Of a stretch of DNA of 64,000 nucleotides, positions 32,299 to 39,990 are shown piece by piece. Below the pieces are notes generated by a model that was not told where the DNA came from, did not search any database, and worked only from the letters and a program-made list of their open reading frames with translations. How positions within the stretch are numbered: the first letter of the stretch is position 1; the number at the start of each line of letters is the position of its first letter. The stretch lies in the NCBI GenBank assembly GCA_963825415.1, contig CAWGTD010000014.1, positions 124,001 to 188,000 of the forward strand, in the 5' to 3' direction. The translations under genes were made by a program, and so were the position numbers. The DNA is from BP-464 sp963825415 (GTDB taxonomy: Bacteria; Actinomycetota; Thermoleophilia; Solirubrobacterales; Solirubrobacteraceae).

Positions 32299-32313
32299 GG
32301 GAAGGCGAAGCAA

Positions 32314-32458
32314 ACGCCCGCTCAGGACGCGGGCGTGGCGGGGGTCCGGCGGGGCGGACGGGGCCGTATTCATGACGGCCGAAGGCCTTAGGCCCGACCG
32401 GACCCCCGGCCGTCCCGCGGCTGTACCCGGGCGCCCGCACCCGAAGGCGCGGGCGCCC
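32314..32458. terminator. Cluster of three strong hairpins between convergent genes
   Basis: Between the lyase and thiolase stop codons: ACGCCCGC/GCGGGCGT (32314-32321 with 32329-32336), GGGGGTCCGG/CCGGACCCCC (32340-32349 with 32398-32407) enclosing GGCCGAAGGCC, and GGGCGCCCGC/GCGGGCGCCC (32429-32438 with 32449-32458). All three stems are perfect. No T-run follows, so it is a GC-rich bidirectional terminator region or mRNA 3' protection, judged from position. Confidence 0.55.
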
Positions 32459-32471
32459 GAGAGAGCCACGG

Positions 32472-33629
32472 CTAGTTCAAACGCTCGACCAGCATCGCCT
32501 GCCCCATGCCCCCGGCGACGCACATCGACTCGATCCCGTAGGTCTTGTCGAGCGTCTCGAGGTCGTTGAGCAGCGTGGTCATGATCCGCGCGCCGGTCAT
32601 CCCGAACGGATGGCCGAGGGCGATCGCGCCGCCGAACGGGTTGAGCTTGTCCTCTTCGATCCCGAGGTCCTGCATGCACGGCACGATCTGCGCCGCGAAG
32701 GCCTCGTTGATCTCGACGACGTCGATGTCGTCCATGCTCATCCCGGTCTGCTTGAGCAGCGCCTGGATCGCCGGGATCGGGCCGAGGCCCATGATCTCCG
32801 GGCGGATCGCCGACACCGTCGACGCGATGATCCGCGCGCGCGGCTTGAGGCCGAGCGAGCTGGCCTTCTCCTCGCTCATCACCAGCACGGCGGCGGCGCC
32901 GTCGTTCAGCGGACACGCGTTGCCCGCGGTGACGGTGCCGTCCGGCTTGAACGCCGGCTGCAGCGCCGCGAGCTTCTCCAGCGTCGTGCCGGGCCGCGGC
33001 CCATCGTCCTGCGTGACCTCGCCGTCGGGCGTCTGGACCGCGACGATCTCCTTGTCGAAGTGCCCTGAGTCGCGGGCGTCGACCGCGCGGTTCTGCGAGA
33101 TCACGGCCCACTCGTCCTGCGCCTCGCGGCTGACCTTGCAGCGCTCGGCGACGTTCTCGGCGGTGAGCCCCATCGGGATGTAGACGTCATAGACCGAGCC
33201 CTCGCTCCCGTCGAGCTTGGGGTGCTTGGTCTCGTCGGCCATCCCCGCGCCCAGGCCGGCGCGCGAGACGCACTCGACCCCGGCGGCGATGTACTGATCG
33301 CCCTCGCCGGCCTTGATGGCGTGGAAGGCCATCCGCAGCGTCTGCAGCGACGAAGCGCAGAAGCGATTCACCGTGCAGGCGGGCACGTGATGGTCGATCC
33401 CCGCCAGCAGCGAGGCGTTGCGGCCGATGTTGTAGGCCTGCTCCCCGACGCTGGAGGCGGCCCCCATCATGATGTCGTTGGTCTGGGCGAAGTCGACGTC
33501 CGGGTTGCGCTCCTGGAGGGCGCGCAGCGGTGTTGCGGCGACCTCGTCGGCTCGCGTGTCCTTGAGCGTGCCCTTGAAGGCACGGCCGATCGGCGTCCGG
33601 ATCGCGTCGACGATCACAGCTTCAGGCAT
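32472..33629 (-). CDS. Acetyl-CoA C-acyltransferase (thiolase, FadA-like)
   Basis: 385 residues. Thiolytic cleavage of 3-ketoacyl-CoA (beta-oxidation) or the reverse condensation. Motifs: AVIVDAIRTPIGRAFKG, the nucleophile Cys in TVNRFCASSLQTL, GNACPLNDGAAAVLVMS, INEAFAAQ, GGAIALGHPFGMTGARI with the catalytic His, and MCVAGGMGQAMLVE with the second Cys. The ATG at 33629 starts directly at the conserved PEAVIVDA. With the acyl-CoA dehydrogenase, SDR and acyl-CoA synthetase genes in this window it forms part of a fatty-acid oxidation set, though these are not contiguous. Confidence 0.94.
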   Translation of the reverse strand: MPEAVIVDAIRTPIGRAFKGTLKDTRADEVAATPLRALQERNPDVDFAQTNDIMMGAASSVGEQAYNIGRNASLLAGIDHHVPACTVNRFCASSLQTLRMAFHAIKAGEGDQYIAAGVECVSRAGLGAGMADETKHPKLDGSEGSVYDVYIPMGLTAENVAERCKVSREAQDEWAVISQNRAVDARDSGHFDKEIVAVQTPDGEVTQDDGPRPGTTLEKLAALQPAFKPDGTVTAGNACPLNDGAAAVLVMSEEKASSLGLKPRARIIASTVSAIRPEIMGLGPIPAIQALLKQTGMSMDDIDVVEINEAFAAQIVPCMQDLGIEEDKLNPFGGAIALGHPFGMTGARIMTTLLNDLETLDKTYGIESMCVAGGMGQAMLVERLN

Positions 33630-33738
33630 TTGAGAAATACGTCCTTTCGGATTGGGCCCCCGCAGTCGCACTCCAGGGGGCGGTGGTGGTCCCGCGGTCG
33701 CACTCCGAGGACATCCCGAAGTCTAGAGACTCCCTGTC

Positions 33739-34365
33739 ATGAGGTATCGCCGCAGACTGATCGCGCTCGGCGTGGTCGTGCTCGTCGTCTCGCTGTTCGG
33801 AACCGTTTTCGGCTGGACCGGCTGGCCGTGGGAGCCGCTGCGGTTCTGGCTGGCGTTCGTCACGCTGGTCGCGGTGCGGCACTGGCCGCGGCGCGCGGCG
33901 GTCCTGGCCGTCGTCGCGTGGGCGTTCGTCGCCTGCCCGCTGACGGTGCGCTCGGGCCGTTCCGGGCGCGTCGACATCGCGAGCGCGACGCGTCTGGCAC
34001 GGGGCGTCCCGAGCGGCCCGCACCGGGTAGAGCTCGGCCCGATCCCGCTCGGAGCGGTCTGGCTCAGGACGCCGGACAAGTCGTACGTCAACGGCGAGTC
34101 CGACGACGACGACCGCGACGTGGTCGCATGGTCGGTGACGTGGTTCCCCTGGCCACACGTCGAACGGGACACCGTCGTCGGCGTGTTCGACGAGGACGTC
34201 GGCGATGTCGTCGTCGCGCGTGACGGCCACCGCCTCCTGGTCAGGGCCGGGCGCGAGACCAGGAGCGTCGTCTTCGGGCTCGCGACCTCGTGGGTCACGT
34301 GGCTCGGCTGGATCGGCATCCTCGCCGCCTGGCAACGGCGACGGCACCGGGCGGCTGCGCCCTAG
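33739..34365 (+). CDS. Membrane protein of unknown function
   Basis: 208 residues. Two N-terminal transmembrane helices (LIALGVVVLVVSLFGTVFG and FWLAFVTLVAVRHWPRRAAVLAVVAW), a soluble extracytoplasmic stretch of about 110 residues rich in Asp and Val (VNGESDDDDRDVVAW), and a final helix (WVTWLGWIGILAAW) with a basic tail. No known family. It converges on aroF with a 4-base overlap of the 3' ends. It starts 109 bases from the divergently placed thiolase gene. Confidence 0.65.
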   Translation: MRYRRRLIALGVVVLVVSLFGTVFGWTGWPWEPLRFWLAFVTLVAVRHWPRRAAVLAVVAWAFVACPLTVRSGRSGRVDIASATRLARGVPSGPHRVELGPIPLGAVWLRTPDKSYVNGESDDDDRDVVAWSVTWFPWPHVERDTVVGVFDEDVGDVVVARDGHRLLVRAGRETRSVVFGLATSWVTWLGWIGILAAWQRRRHRAAAP

Positions 34366-35384
34366 GCGAGCTTCTTGCCCAGCAGCGCCGCGTGAGCGGC
34401 GACGTCGCGCGCGTACTCGGGGAAGTTCGCGGCGTACAGGGCCTGCGGGCCGTCGCACAGCGCGACCTCGGGATCCTCGGCGACCTCGACGATGATCCCG
34501 TCGGCTCCCACCGCGGCGGCCGCACGCGAGAGCGGCTCGACGAGCCGGCGGTCGCCGGCGGCGTGCGAGGGGTCGACGATCACCGGCAGGTGGGTGTGGA
34601 GCTTCAGCCACGGCACCGCGCCGAGGTCGAGGGTGAAGCGCGTGGCGGTCTCGAACGTGCGGATGCCGCGCTCGCAGAGCATCACCTGCGAGTTGCCCTC
34701 CTTGAGCACGTAGTCGGCGGCCTGCAGCAGCTCGTCGAGCGCCGAGGACAGCCCGCGCTTGAGCAGCACCGGCTTGCCGAGCTTGCCGGCGACCTCCAGC
34801 AGCGCGTAGTTCTGCATGTTGCGCGCGCCGATCTGCACCACGTCGGCGTGCTCGGCGATCGCGTCGGCGTGGCTCGAGTCCAGCAGCTCGGTGACGACCG
34901 GCAGCCCGGTGCGCTCGCGCGCCTCGGCGAGGATCTCCAGCGCGGGCCGGCCGAGGCCCTGGAACGCGAACGGCGAGGTGCGCGGCTTGAACGCCCCGCC
35001 GCGCAGCATCGAGGCGCCCGCGGCCTTGACCGCGTCGGCAACCGCCAGCGTCTGCTCGCGCGACTCGACCGTGCAGGGCCCGGCGATCAGGCAGAAGGTG
35101 TCCCTGGCCCCCACGCGCCGGCCCTCGATCTGCACGACCGTGGGCTCGTGGTGGTAGAGCTCCGACGAGGCAAGCTTGTAGGGCCGCGAGATCGGCACCA
35201 CCCGGTCGACGCCGCTCATGCCCTCCAGGCCGAGCTCGCCGACGCCCTCGGGGTCGCCGATCGCGCCGATCGCCGTGGTCATCTCGCCCGGCAGCACGAC
35301 GACGTGGACGCCGGTCGTGGCCAGGCGCTCCTTGACGGCCTCGACGTCCGCCTCGGACGCGCCGGGTGTCATCACGATCATCAC
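34362..35384 (-). CDS. aroF: 3-deoxy-7-phosphoheptulonate synthase (DAHP synthase, type I-beta)
   Basis: First shikimate pathway enzyme: PEP + erythrose-4-phosphate to DAHP. 340 residues. The N-terminal 70 residues form the ferredoxin-like regulatory domain (MIVMTPGASEADVEAV), as in Thermotoga-type enzymes that are feedback-controlled by Tyr/Phe. Then CLIAGPCTVESREQTL, GGAFKPRTSPFAFQGL, VVQIGARNMQNYALL, LLKRGLSSALDELL, and IVDPSHAAGDRRLVEPL. Its substrate erythrose-4-P comes from the transaldolase reaction encoded by the pentose-phosphate operon. Confidence 0.95.
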   Translation of the reverse strand: MMIVMTPGASEADVEAVKERLATTGVHVVVLPGEMTTAIGAIGDPEGVGELGLEGMSGVDRVVPISRPYKLASSELYHHEPTVVQIEGRRVGARDTFCLIAGPCTVESREQTLAVADAVKAAGASMLRGGAFKPRTSPFAFQGLGRPALEILAEARERTGLPVVTELLDSSHADAIAEHADVVQIGARNMQNYALLEVAGKLGKPVLLKRGLSSALDELLQAADYVLKEGNSQVMLCERGIRTFETATRFTLDLGAVPWLKLHTHLPVIVDPSHAAGDRRLVEPLSRAAAAVGADGIIVEVAEDPEVALCDGPQALYAANFPEYARDVAAHAALLGKKLA

Positions 35385-35425
35385 AGCGACCGCATCCTAC
35401 GAGCGGAAGCCGTGTTGCGATTTTC

Positions 35426-35917
35426 ATGACAAGAACACGCACCATGGCGATTGCCGCCATTTGCACGATGACCGGCGCGGGAGGCGCCCTGGGCACAGAG
35501 GCGATCACGTCGCTGGCCCACGACAGCCACAACGGTGACTCGCGCGCGGCGTCCCGCCACCGCGATACCGACCACTTCCTCGGTCGGGCCGGCCGCTTCC
35601 TCGGCCGCGCCGTCCACGCCGAGGCGGTCGTCGCCACCAACGACGGCTTCAAGAACGTGGTCCTGGACCGCGGGAAGGTCAAGTCGGTGTCGGGCCAGAG
35701 CCTGACGATCACCGAGGGCACCAAGACGGCGACCTACAAGGACGTCACGCTGACGATCCCGAGCGACGCCAAGATCCACGTGCCCGGCAAGTCCGACGCC
35801 ACGCTGGCCGACCTGCAGGCCGGCTGGAAGGTCGTCGTGACGCAGCTGCCCGGCCGCACCGTCGTCAAGGCGGCGCCGGCGCGCACACACAACAAGTCGG
35901 CTCGAGCCCACCGCTAG
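35426..35917 (+). CDS. Secreted small protein (DUF5666-like beta domain)
   Basis: 163 residues. Possible short signal (MAIAAICTMTGAGGALGTEA) after the ATG at 35426 or 35444; a His-rich stretch follows (HDSHNGDSRAASRHRDTDHF). Residues about 75-150 form a small beta-barrel-like domain: VLDRGKVKSVSGQSLTIT, TYKDVTLTIPSDAKIHV, LADLQAGWKVVVTQLPG. That pattern is typical of DUF5666-like exported proteins with unknown function. A strong hairpin terminator follows the stop. Confidence 0.65.
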   Translation: MTRTRTMAIAAICTMTGAGGALGTEAITSLAHDSHNGDSRAASRHRDTDHFLGRAGRFLGRAVHAEAVVATNDGFKNVVLDRGKVKSVSGQSLTITEGTKTATYKDVTLTIPSDAKIHVPGKSDATLADLQAGWKVVVTQLPGRTVVKAAPARTHNKSARAHR

Positions 35918-35931
35918 AGCCATTCGCGCGA

Positions 35932-35960
35932 GCCGCGCCGGGACTCGAGCCCGGCGCGGC
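35932..35960. terminator. Perfect 11-bp hairpin terminator
   Basis: GCCGCGCCGGG (35932-35942) pairs perfectly with CCCGGCGCGGC (35950-35960) around a 7-base loop ACTCGAG. It lies 15 bases after the secreted-protein stop and 15 bases before the stop of the convergent small gene, so it can serve both directions. There is no T-run, as is usual in very GC-rich genomes. Confidence 0.7.
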
Positions 35961-35974
35961 CTCCGCGAAACCGC

Positions 35975-36313
35975 CTACCGCGTGTAGGCGTAGATACGCC
36001 CGGTGACCCGGCCCTTGGCCTTGGGTGCCGCGAACGCACGAACCCGAGCACCGACGTCTTGCCGGCGTAGTTGTCCGGGCTGACGACGGCGAAGCCGACC
36101 TTCGTCGCGCTGCCGTCGGCGGGGACGAGGCCGCGCAGCTTGCGGCCGCCGGTCGCCTTGAACGCGAAACGCGGTCTCCTGGCCGCGGCTGAGGCTCACG
36201 TTGCGGTAGACGAGCCGCGCGCCCTTGGGGATCGTGGCGCCCTTCTTCAGGCCGGTGCCTGGCACGGTGAGACGGCAGCGGTGGTGGTGATGATGCGGGA
36301 GCGGGACATGCAT
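35975..36313 (-). CDS. Small hypothetical protein, twice frameshifted
   Basis: The open frame reads 112 residues, but its middle is Arg-rich nonsense. If one T of the TTT before CGCGTTCAAG is removed (near 36170), the next frame gives FKATGGRKLRGLVPADG and KVGFAVVSPDNYAGKTSVL. A missing base near 36050 then returns it to VRAFAAPKAKGRVTGRIYAY and the stop at 35975. The repaired protein is about 112 residues and looks like an all-beta secreted domain. Compensating indels of this kind suggest sequence errors. No family is recognised. The N-terminus has a short His run (HHHHH). Confidence 0.45.
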   Translation of the reverse strand: MHVPLPHHHHHRCRLTVPGTGLKKGATIPKGARLVYRNVSLSRGQETAFRVQGDRRPQAARPRPRRRQRDEGRLRRRQPGQLRRQDVGARVRAFAAPKAKGRVTGRIYAYTR

Positions 36314-36384
36314 CTCACGGTACGCAGCGGGTCGCCGCCCGAGGTACGGAGAACCACACTCTTTCAGAGCCGGGCGCGCGGGCG

Positions 36385-37002
36385 CTACAGGCCCAGGCCC
36401 TGCACGCCGAGCTCGTCGAAGCCCACGTGGTGGGCGAGCTCGTGGCGCACGGTGCGCACGACCTGCTCGCGCAGGAGATCGGCGTCGTGGCCGAAGTCGC
36501 GCCGCAGGGTGTCGCGGAAGATCACGATGCGGTCGGAGACGGTGTCGCGGTTGGCGCCGTCGCCCTGGTAGAGGCCGTAGGCCCGGTGGCGCCGGCCGTG
36601 GTCGGACAGCACGACCGCCACGTTGTGCTCGAGCGGACGCTTGAGCAGGTCGGGCAGCTCGTCGAGCGCGTCGCGCACCAGCTCCTCGAAGTCCTCGTCG
36701 TCGAACGGGTCCAGCTCCAGGAACTCGCCCTCGTCGGGCTCGGCCGCCAGCCCGTCGGCGGCGAGGCGCTCGGCCCGCATCACGAGACGCTCGAACTCCT
36801 CCTCGGACTCGGGCTCGCTCCAGCCGCCCATGCGGACCATGACGAAGGCCGCCAGCCCGAACAGGATCGCCGCGCCGAACGCCAGCACCGCCAGCGTCTC
36901 GACCGCCTTGATCCAGCCGGTCGTGCTGAACCCCTGCAGCGCGACGATGCCCGTCAGCCCGGTGCTGAGCGCGACAGCAGCGGCGAAGGCCGTCCGCCTC
37001 AT
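36385..37002 (-). CDS. Membrane-anchored metallopeptidase-family protein (zincin-like)
   Basis: 205 residues. Two N-terminal hydrophobic helices (AVALSTGLTGIVALQGF, TLAVLAFGAAILFGLAAFV), then an acidic segment (EPDEGEFLELDPFDDEDFEEL), and the zincin-like domain: LDELPDLLKRPLEHNVAVVLSD and VRTVRHELAHHVGFDELG with the HExxH zinc motif near residue 190. This resembles the actinobacterial metallopeptidase family (DUF1025). Its ATG overlaps the acyl-CoA dehydrogenase stop by 4 bases (ATGA), so the two are coupled though functionally unlike. Proteolytic activity is unproven for the family. Confidence 0.85.
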   Translation of the reverse strand: MRRTAFAAAVALSTGLTGIVALQGFSTTGWIKAVETLAVLAFGAAILFGLAAFVMVRMGGWSEPESEEEFERLVMRAERLAADGLAAEPDEGEFLELDPFDDEDFEELVRDALDELPDLLKRPLEHNVAVVLSDHGRRHRAYGLYQGDGANRDTVSDRIVIFRDTLRRDFGHDADLLREQVVRTVRHELAHHVGFDELGVQGLGL

Positions 37003-38159
37003 CGCGCCAGCGCCCGCCCGATCACGAGCCGCTGGATCTCGTTGGTGCCCTCGTAGATCTGCGTGATCTTGGCGTCGCGCATGTAGCGCTCGACGGGGTA
37101 CTCGGTGACGTAGCCGTAGCCGCCGAGGACCTGGACGGCCTCGACCGTGACCCACATCGCGGTGTCCGACGCGAACAGCTTGGCCATCGAGGTCCACATC
37201 CCGAGGCCGGCGTCGTTGCGGTCGGCCATCGCGCACGCCTTGTAGAGCAGCTCGCGCGCCGCGGCGGTGCGCGTCTGCATGTCGGCGAGCTTGGCCTGGA
37301 GCGCGGGCAGCTCGATGATCGGCTTGCCGAACGCGATCCGCTCCTTGGCGTACGCGCGGGCGTAGTCGATCGCGCCCTGCGCGATGCCGACGGCCTGCGC
37401 GCCGGCGCCCAGCCGGGTGCGCTCGAGCGTCGCAAGCGCGACGGAGAGCCCCTTGCCCTCGGCGCCGATGCGGTTCGAGTCGGGCACGCGCACGTCCTCG
37501 AAGACGGGCGAACCGGTCGGCGAGCCCTTGATGCCGAGCTTGTGTTCCAGCTTGCCGACGCTGAAGCCGGGCCGGTCCTTCTCGATGACGAACGCCGTCG
37601 ACCGACGGGCCTCGCGATCGGTGATGGCGAAGACCACGTAGAAGTCGGCAATCGTTGAGTTCGTGATCCAGTTCTTGGTGCCGTTGATGACCCACTCGTC
37701 GCCGTCCCGGACGGCGGTGGTGCGCATCGCGGCCGGGTCGCTGCCGGCCTCGGGCTCCGACAGCGCGAACGCCGGGCTCCACTCGCCGGACGCGCAGCGC
37801 GGCAGCCAGCGCTCCTTCTGCTCGTCGGTGCCGAAGAGCTGGATCGGCAGCGTGCCGAGCTCCTGGACCATGAGGATCAGCGCGCTGGAGGCGCACGCCT
37901 TGGCGACCTCCTCGACGGCCACGTTGAGCATCAGCGTGCCGGTGCCCGTGCCGCCGTACTCGGTGGGGAACGGCAGGCCGAGGAGGTCCTGCTCTGCGAA
38001 CAGCTTGCGCAGGTCCCAGGGATACTCCCCGGTCGCGTCGATCTCGGCGGCGCGCGGCGCCACGCGCTCGGTGACGATCTGCCGAATCGTGTCCCGGAAG
38101 TCCTTGTGCTCGGCCGGGAGGTCGTAGATGTCCGCCGTGACCGTAGGAGAGATGTCCAT
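36999..38159 (-). CDS. Acyl-CoA dehydrogenase
   Basis: 386 residues, FAD-dependent alpha,beta-dehydrogenation of acyl-CoA. Motifs: GLPFPTEYGGTGTGTLMLN, FALSEPEAGSDPAAMRTTA (flavin binding), WVINGTKNWITNS, AFGKPIIELPALQAKLADMQ, and the C-terminal signature QVLGGYGYVTEYPVERYMRDAKI plus IYEGTNEIQRLVIGR, with the Glu of YEGT as the likely base. The ATG at 38159 was preferred over one 20 codons upstream because family N-termini start here. It leads a two-gene unit with the metallopeptidase. Confidence 0.94.
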   Translation of the reverse strand: MDISPTVTADIYDLPAEHKDFRDTIRQIVTERVAPRAAEIDATGEYPWDLRKLFAEQDLLGLPFPTEYGGTGTGTLMLNVAVEEVAKACASSALILMVQELGTLPIQLFGTDEQKERWLPRCASGEWSPAFALSEPEAGSDPAAMRTTAVRDGDEWVINGTKNWITNSTIADFYVVFAITDREARRSTAFVIEKDRPGFSVGKLEHKLGIKGSPTGSPVFEDVRVPDSNRIGAEGKGLSVALATLERTRLGAGAQAVGIAQGAIDYARAYAKERIAFGKPIIELPALQAKLADMQTRTAAARELLYKACAMADRNDAGLGMWTSMAKLFASDTAMWVTVEAVQVLGGYGYVTEYPVERYMRDAKITQIYEGTNEIQRLVIGRALAR

Positions 38160-38200
38160 ACAGCGCATGGTATTCGGGCCGGTCGGGAACCCGATGGGGC

Positions 38201-38422
38201 ATGGGAATTGGAACCTCAATAGTCCTGATCGCCGTCGGAGCCATCCTCAAGTGGGCGGTAACCGCGGACGTCTCAGGCGTGTCACTGACGACAATCGGGA
38301 CGATCCTGCTCGTGGTGGGAATCGTCGGACTGGTGATCTCGCTGATCTTCGCCAGCAGTCTGCTTGGCCGCCGCGACGACGTTGTCGTCCGCGACCGCTA
38401 CGTCGACCGCCCGCCCGTCTGA
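38201..38422 (+). CDS. DUF6458-like two-helix membrane protein
   Basis: 73 residues. Helix 1, GIGTSIVLIAVGAILKWAVT, and helix 2, SLTTIGTILLVVGIVGLVISLIF, are joined by ADVSGV. The tail is basic with RRDDVVVRDRYVDRPPV. This arrangement, including the opening MGIG and the conserved AILKWAVT, matches the small actinobacterial DUF6458 family, whose function is unknown. It diverges from the acyl-CoA dehydrogenase gene by 41 bases and precedes a GNAT gene by 22. Confidence 0.82.
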   Translation: MGIGTSIVLIAVGAILKWAVTADVSGVSLTTIGTILLVVGIVGLVISLIFASSLLGRRDDVVVRDRYVDRPPV

Positions 38423-38444
38423 CCGCAAGCGCCGGGGAGGGCCT

Positions 38445-39272
38445 CTGACTCCGGAGGTCCGCCCCGCGCGGGATGACGAGCTGCGCCCGACCATCCGAGC
38501 TCTCTCGGAGGCCGGCTTCGGCCCGCACGTCGGGCGCCTCGTCACGTGGCCGTGGGAGCACGACGCCGGGACCGTGCTGGTCGCCACCGGTCGGCTGCGC
38601 CGGATCATCGGCGGCGCCTGCTGCGCGAGCTTCGGCGAGACCGGCTGGATCGGCGCGCTCGGCGTGATCCCGCGCTCGCGCGGGCGCGGCGTCGGCGCGG
38701 CGCTGACGCTGGCCGCCGTCGAGTGGCTGCGCGAGCGCGGCGCCAAGACCGTGCTGCTGCACGCAACCGACGCCGGGCGGCCGGTGTACGAGCGCGTCGG
38801 GTTCGTGTCGGAGGGCCGCTCGCGCGCGTGGCGCGGGACCGCCGCCCCGGCGCGGTCCACCGACGGCGTGCGCTCGCTGCGCTCGGCCGACCGCTCGGCG
38901 CTGCGCGACCTCGACAGCGCGGTGACCGGCGAGCGCCGCGACGCGGTGCTCGACACGATCTCGCCGCTGACCGGGATGGCCGCCGAGGACGACGGCGCGC
39001 TTCGCGGCTACACGCTCACCTCCCGCTGGGGCGCCGGCCCGGCGGTGCTGGCGGCCGACGAACAGGCGGCGACTGCGTTGCTCGGCGCGGCGCGAGCGGC
39101 GACGCGCGGCCCGGTGATCCTCACGCTGCCCGATGCCAACAGCGCAGGGATCGAGATCCTTCGCGGCTGGGGATTCCGGCCGGTCAACCACGCCGAGCGC
39201 ATGCGCCTCGGCCCGCCGGTCGACTGGCACCCCGAGCGCGTCTACGGGATGTTCAACCTGTTCTGGGGCTGA
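38445..39272 (+). CDS. GNAT-family acetyltransferase with C-terminal second domain
   Basis: 275 residues. The first 140 residues form a GNAT fold: EVRPARDDELRPTIRALSEAGF, GWIGALGVIPRSRGRGVGAALTLAAVEWL (acetyl-CoA binding RGRGVG) and YERVGFVSEGRSRAW. The second half (RSLRSADRSALRDLDSAV ... ILRGWGFRPVNHAERMRLG) is like the Acetyltransf_18/YitH-type domain. The start is probably a CTG at 38445, with GGGGAGGG just upstream and LTPEVRPARDD as the expected N-terminus. The only in-frame ATG (38364) lies inside the upstream gene. Substrate unknown. Confidence 0.83.
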   Translation: MTPEVRPARDDELRPTIRALSEAGFGPHVGRLVTWPWEHDAGTVLVATGRLRRIIGGACCASFGETGWIGALGVIPRSRGRGVGAALTLAAVEWLRERGAKTVLLHATDAGRPVYERVGFVSEGRSRAWRGTAAPARSTDGVRSLRSADRSALRDLDSAVTGERRDAVLDTISPLTGMAAEDDGALRGYTLTSRWGAGPAVLAADEQAATALLGAARAATRGPVILTLPDANSAGIEILRGWGFRPVNHAERMRLGPPVDWHPERVYGMFNLFWG

Positions 39273-39347
39273 CCGATCGGACCGCGAGGCGCATGCCGGG
39301 CGGGACGCTGACAGGCGAGCCGACCCGCACCCGCGCCGCGCGAGCCT

Positions 39348-39362
39348 CGGTGGTGGCCACCG
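39348..39362. terminator. Short hairpin between convergent genes
   Basis: CGGTGG (39348-39353) pairs with CCACCG (39357-39362) around TGG. It sits in the 109-base gap between the GNAT stop and the stop of the convergent lipoprotein gene. Short stem, no T-run; it may contribute to termination. Confidence 0.3.
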
Positions 39363-39381
39363 CTGCTGAGCGCGGCCGGGC

Positions 39382-39975
39382 TCAGACCTCAGGGCCGGTG
39401 ATCACGGGCGGCTCGCTGCCACCACCGTCGCCGCCGTCGCCGCTCTGCGTGTCGACGTCGGGCAGGCGGTACCACTCGGCGATCAGCCCGTCGCGGATCA
39501 GGATCGCCCCGCGGGCCGTACCACCGGTACCCGAACCGCACTCGCCGCCCGGCCGCTTGGTGAGCCTTGCCCGGTAGACGACGAACCCGGCGGCTCCACC
39601 GGCGCTGAGAAGGCGCGCGCCGCACGGCAGGCTGGCGTTGATCGCCTCCGCCTGACGGCGCGAGCGGATGATCGCCACCGAGGCGAGGTTCTGAAAGCGG
39701 CTGGGCACCGCGAACAGGACTGCGGCGCCGGCTACGTCGCCCGCGCGTAGGCGATCCAGCCACGTCCGGACGACACGAACGTCGGCGGCCGCGGCCTTGC
39801 CCTCGGCGCGCAGAGGGACGCGGGCGGGGAGCCCGAGTGCGATGCGGACCTCCGCGTCGTTCTGCGCGAGCCTGGTCTGCGTTGTCCGTGCCGCTTGCCG
39901 CGTGGAGGGCCCGCCCCCGCCGCACCCGGCGAGGATCAGCACGGCGAACGCGATGGCGGTGGCCCGCACCGCCAT
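39382..39975 (-). CDS. Probable lipoprotein of unknown function
   Basis: 197 residues. N-terminal signal with a lipobox (AFAVLILAGCGGGGP; Cys18 would be lipidated). The mature part holds AAAADVRVVRTWLDRLRAGDVAGAAVLFAVPS, like SnoaL/NTF2-type folds, and a pair of Cys (ASLPCGARL, GGECGSGTG). It starts 15 bases from the carboxyltransferase gene's ATG, divergently. No family assigned with certainty. Confidence 0.75.
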   Translation of the reverse strand: MAVRATAIAFAVLILAGCGGGGPSTRQAARTTQTRLAQNDAEVRIALGLPARVPLRAEGKAAAADVRVVRTWLDRLRAGDVAGAAVLFAVPSRFQNLASVAIIRSRRQAEAINASLPCGARLLSAGGAAGFVVYRARLTKRPGGECGSGTGGTARGAILIRDGLIAEWYRLPDVDTQSGDGGDGGGSEPPVITGPEV

Positions 39976-39990
39976 ATCCTCCCACGCCTC

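Noticed and set aside
32373..32385. Third GGCCGAAGGCC as another leader copy
   Set aside because: Only the 11-base hairpin is shared. The second hairpin, TCTCC and GGAGGCAAG are missing and it lies between convergent genes, so it is not a third copy of the leader.
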